A stretch of DNA of 64,000 nt from Eubacterium sp. (GTDB taxonomy: Bacteria > Bacillota > Clostridia > Lachnospirales > Lachnospiraceae). Position numbers and translations under genes: made by a program. This document shows, in pieces, positions 60,697-64,000 of the stretch. A model generated the notes under the pieces. That model made no database searches, had not been told where the DNA came from, and worked only from the letters and a program-made list of their open reading frames with translations. The number at the start of each line of letters is the position of its first letter. Position 1 is the stretch's first letter. The stretch lies in NCBI GenBank assembly GCA_022794015.1, contig JAAWDZ010000029.1, positions 1-64,000 of the forward strand, read 5' to 3'.

Positions 60697-63600
60697 ATGA
60701 AGGAAAAGTTTTTATCACTGTGTCTGTCGTTTGTAATGCTTCTGACGGCAGTGACAGGAGCAGTCCCTGCTGCGGCGGTGCGGGCTGCGCAGCTGCCGGA
60801 AACAATTGTGGTGAAAGGCAGCGCAGTGGAAGCCAAGTGGCTGACAGAAAATGGTACGGATACCTATGGAGATGGAAAAGAAGCGGAATACTTAAAGGTT
60901 TCAAGCGGTCAGTATGCAAACGGAGAATTTATGGCAGAGTTTGCAGAGGCGGGAATTTATCAGATGAGTTTTCTGGCTGCAGTAAAATCTGCCCCTACCA
61001 AATTTCACATTGAAGTACGTCCGGAAAGTGATGAAAATGCTTTTAAGACATTTTATGATGATGCATTTTTTGCCGTGACAGATGAAGGAGACAGTTATAA
61101 TACGTATACCGAATTTGGAAACGGCCCTTCCGTACAGATTCCAGCGGCAGGCAGTTATGTATTTAAAATCGGTTCCTGGGCACAAGGCGCTGATTTTAAA
61201 TTGGCTGAGATACGGTTTGATGCCACGGAAATCTTTGAACCGTATGATCCGCAGCGGGTGCATCCTGTAGCTGCAGACGGCGAAACAGAGCTGGTAATCG
61301 GAGATTTACGTAACGGCGTTCCGAAGGATACGGCGCGGGACTTTAAGCTGAATGTGGCCAAAGCCGGGAATTACACGATTACTTATACCCTGGGTCAAAA
61401 TAGCGGCACGCTTGCATCGGATTCGGAGGATGCGTTTGGGGTAACGGTAAATCCGGGAATGGAAACAGAGGAAAGTTATCCGGCAGTGACAATTACAAAG
61501 TATTATCAGGAGCTGCCGGTGAAACAGACGGTCAGTCTTGGCGCGGGAGAGCAGACGCTTCGTTTACAGACGCTTGTAGACGGCTTTACGATTACAAAAG
61601 TGGTTTTGAATCCGCAGACGGTTCATACGGCTGACGCAACGCAGGGCGGCGATGTCATTGACGCCTCGGCTTACAGCAGCGCGTCAGGCTTCCATGCGAT
61701 TGAAGCAGGCGGAAATATTGGTTATTCTGCGGAAGGGCTTAAAGTCGATTATGCCGTTTTGGTAGAAAAATCCGGCGTATATACGGTTTCTTATGAGTAT
61801 ATTTCACAGAATGAAGCATCTTTGATTACACAGATTGACGGAGTGCAGGTAGCGGAGAGTGAAACGGCAGCTTCTACAGCGCCGGGCAACTGGTATGAGG
61901 CAGATTATGCAGATACGGAAACAGATGGCGTTTCCTTCCGTCTGGAAAAAGGGCTTCATACGGTTAGCGTTGTATGGACAAAAGCAAATATTAATATGAA
62001 GTCGTTGAATCTGATCTGCATGACGCCGGATATGGGTGCTTATGTATTTGAAGTGGAAGGCGAGCTTGGACCTGACGGAACTGGCGCTTATCAGGTTTCC
62101 TCCGGAAAAGAAACCGATATAAACGGAAACGAGGTTGGCTATATGCAGGTTTCCTCTGCGCAGTATGCAAACGGCAGATGGATTGTAAATTTCCCGTATG
62201 CAGGTACATATAAGGTGCAGATGGTGATGGCAGTTCCTACTCTGACAAATAATGTGCATATGGAATGGACGCCAGCGCCAGCACAGAGCGACAATGATTT
62301 TACAGTGTTAAGCGAAAATATACCGGTAGAGCAGACTCAGCCGAATGAGTACAGGACATTTGGCGGACCGGAGCTTGCAGTAGAAGAAGCGGGCGAATAT
62401 GATATAAAATTCGGTTCCTGGGTGGCAGGCGCAAACTGGAAGCTGGACAAATTTATTTTTACCTGTGAAAATCCGGTTATGCCGCCGTCAACAGATGAAC
62501 CACTGATCGTGGAAAAAGGCAGTACATTGAACCTGCGGGAAGCTTTGGCGGCCAATAAAAAAGGAAGCCTCCGCGCGAATCCTTCTACTGGCGATTATGT
62601 GGATTATGTGATTGAAGTTAAAGAGGAAGGCGATTATATTCTGACCTATTCTGTAGGCGCAAACAACGGTGCGGTTGAGGATGCATTCCAGGTGCAGGTT
62701 GCGGAATACAAGGAAGAAGTAAGCGGTGATAATTTTACACAGAAGCTTGCGCCAGTGCAGATGACACGCTACTATGACGCTATTATGGAAAGGCAGGCAA
62801 TTCGCCTGAGGGCAGGTAAATTTGTGCTGAGGACAAAGGCGTTAAACAGTGGCTTTAGCCTTTCACGGTTTACGATTTCTGATCAGATTGTAACGGAAAT
62901 TCCGGGAGACGGCACAGCTGTTACGATTGATGCGGTAGATTTTAACGACAGCGACAATTATCATGCAATCCAGAGTGGCAGCGCAGGCGGTAAAGGAAAC
63001 ATCGGTTATTCTGCGCCGGGGCTTGGTCTGGATTATGCGGTGCAGACAGAAAAGAGCGGTATTTATAACATCAGCTACCATTATACGTCATCCGGTGACA
63101 GCAGCCTGACGACGCAGCGTCTGACAGGAGACGGCGTAGTAAGCCTGGGAACCAGTCAGATTTTAAAAGCAACCGGAACTGGAAACTGGTATGATGCGGA
63201 TTATGTTGACAGTGAGAATGTCCCTGTATTGCTGGCAGGAGGACAAAATACCCTGCGCGTGCGCTGGGATTCAGCAGACATCAACTTAAGATCTTTTACA
63301 CTGGCATATCAGGGAAGCGCAGTGGAGTATGTTAAAGAGCTGCTTGGCGCTCTTCCGTCGAAGGGAGATCTGACACTGGAAGACGAAGCTGCAGTGGAAA
63401 AGGCAAAGGCTTCCTATGAGGCACTTTCGGCAGAAGAGAAGGAGCAGATCGAAGCAGAGCTTGTAACGAAATTAAATGAGGCAATCGCACAGATTCCGGT
63501 TTTATGGCTTGCAAAAACAATTGCGGACAACAAAGAGAATCTGGAAAAAACATTCGGTACATATAACGAAGCAGACTACAGACCGGAAAAATGGACGCAG

Positions 63601-64000
63601 CTTGTAGCGGCAAAAAATGCCGGACTTGATGCGATTGGTAAAGCAACAACAATTGCCGAAGCGGATCGTGAATTAAGAATCGCAAAAGCGGCAATGGCAG
63701 CAGTGCAAAAGAAACTGAAATCCATTCAGCTGACTCCGAATAAATCCATTATGCTTGCACAGAGCAAGGCATACCGCAGAAACGGATTTTTAAATAGCCA
63801 GGTAAAGGTCGGAAACTATGTGGATTACTTTGTCGACGTAAAGGAAGCAGGCGAATATACTTTTACCTACGCGCTTTATGCGGACGAGGCTATAGAGGAT
63901 GCTTTTGCGATTAAATATGACGAGAATGAGTATCCGGATACATTAGCCGGAGAATATGCAAAGGTAAGCGTGCCGAAGATCGAAGTAGAAGGAAATCTTG
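60697..64000 (+). CDS. Large secreted protein with tandem CBM/galactose-binding-like modules and FIVAR-type linker, 3'-truncated by window end
   Basis: ATG with RBS (aggaggtataag); signal peptide MKEKFLSLCLSFVMLLTAVTGAVPAAAVRAA; open to the window edge (not in ORF track). Confidence 0.88.
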   Translation, partial: MKEKFLSLCLSFVMLLTAVTGAVPAAAVRAAQLPETIVVKGSAVEAKWLTENGTDTYGDGKEAEYLKVSSGQYANGEFMAEFAEAGIYQMSFLAAVKSAPTKFHIEVRPESDENAFKTFYDDAFFAVTDEGDSYNTYTEFGNGPSVQIPAAGSYVFKIGSWAQGADFKLAEIRFDATEIFEPYDPQRVHPVAADGETELVIGDLRNGVPKDTARDFKLNVAKAGNYTITYTLGQNSGTLASDSEDAFGVTVNPGMETEESYPAVTITKYYQELPVKQTVSLGAGEQTLRLQTLVDGFTITKVVLNPQTVHTADATQGGDVIDASAYSSASGFHAIEAGGNIGYSAEGLKVDYAVLVEKSGVYTVSYEYISQNEASLITQIDGVQVAESETAASTAPGNWYEADYADTETDGVSFRLEKGLHTVSVVWTKANINMKSLNLICMTPDMGAYVFEVEGELGPDGTGAYQVSSGKETDINGNEVGYMQVSSAQYANGRWIVNFPYAGTYKVQMVMAVPTLTNNVHMEWTPAPAQSDNDFTVLSENIPVEQTQPNEYRTFGGPELAVEEAGEYDIKFGSWVAGANWKLDKFIFTCENPVMPPSTDEPLIVEKGSTLNLREALAANKKGSLRANPSTGDYVDYVIEVKEEGDYILTYSVGANNGAVEDAFQVQVAEYKEEVSGDNFTQKLAPVQMTRYYDAIMERQAIRLRAGKFVLRTKALNSGFSLSRFTISDQIVTEIPGDGTAVTIDAVDFNDSDNYHAIQSGSAGGKGNIGYSAPGLGLDYAVQTEKSGIYNISYHYTSSGDSSLTTQRLTGDGVVSLGTSQILKATGTGNWYDADYVDSENVPVLLAGGQNTLRVRWDSADINLRSFTLAYQGSAVEYVKELLGALPSKGDLTLEDEAAVEKAKASYEALSAEEKEQIEAELVTKLNEAIAQIPVLWLAKTIADNKENLEKTFGTYNEADYRPEKWTQLVAAKNAGLDAIGKATTIAEADRELRIAKAAMAAVQKKLKSIQLTPNKSIMLAQSKAYRRNGFLNSQVKVGNYVDYFVDVKEAGEYTFTYALYADEAIEDAFAIKYDENEYPDTLAGEYAKVSVPKIEVEGNL

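Overview
This is a 64-kb chromosomal window from a low/mid-GC Firmicute; gene content and style suggest Lachnospiraceae/Clostridia (inference). It is mostly housekeeping sequence: tsaC/upp/comEB, a complete F1Fo-ATP synthase operon, nadA-nadB-nadC-niaR, gdhA, and several transporters and two-component systems. Three parts are less ordinary. (1) A GGDEF gene directly abuts a PRTase/TRSP gene and a StiP/PELOTA gene, with a convergent C-C bond lyase gene. This looks like a reduced form of the tellurite-resistance (Ter)-associated nucleoside-like metabolite module. (2) A glycan locus carries a 2023-aa GH2 enzyme, an orphan solute-binding protein, a YesM/YesN-type two-component system, and a very large CBM-like secreted protein that runs off the window. 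The promoters of the GH2, solute-binding and CBM-like genes share an AAAATARTCC element at almost identical spacing (52-53 nt) from the -10 box. (3) A family of small structured inverted-repeat (MITE-like) elements is present; one has a perfect 8-bp target duplication, one appears nested, and several sit at gene 3' ends. The left edge holds a decayed IS110-type transposase and a ClpP-fold protease cassette lying between two covarying hairpins. I saw no tRNA, rRNA or CRISPR array. All calls come from reading the sequence; no database search was run.
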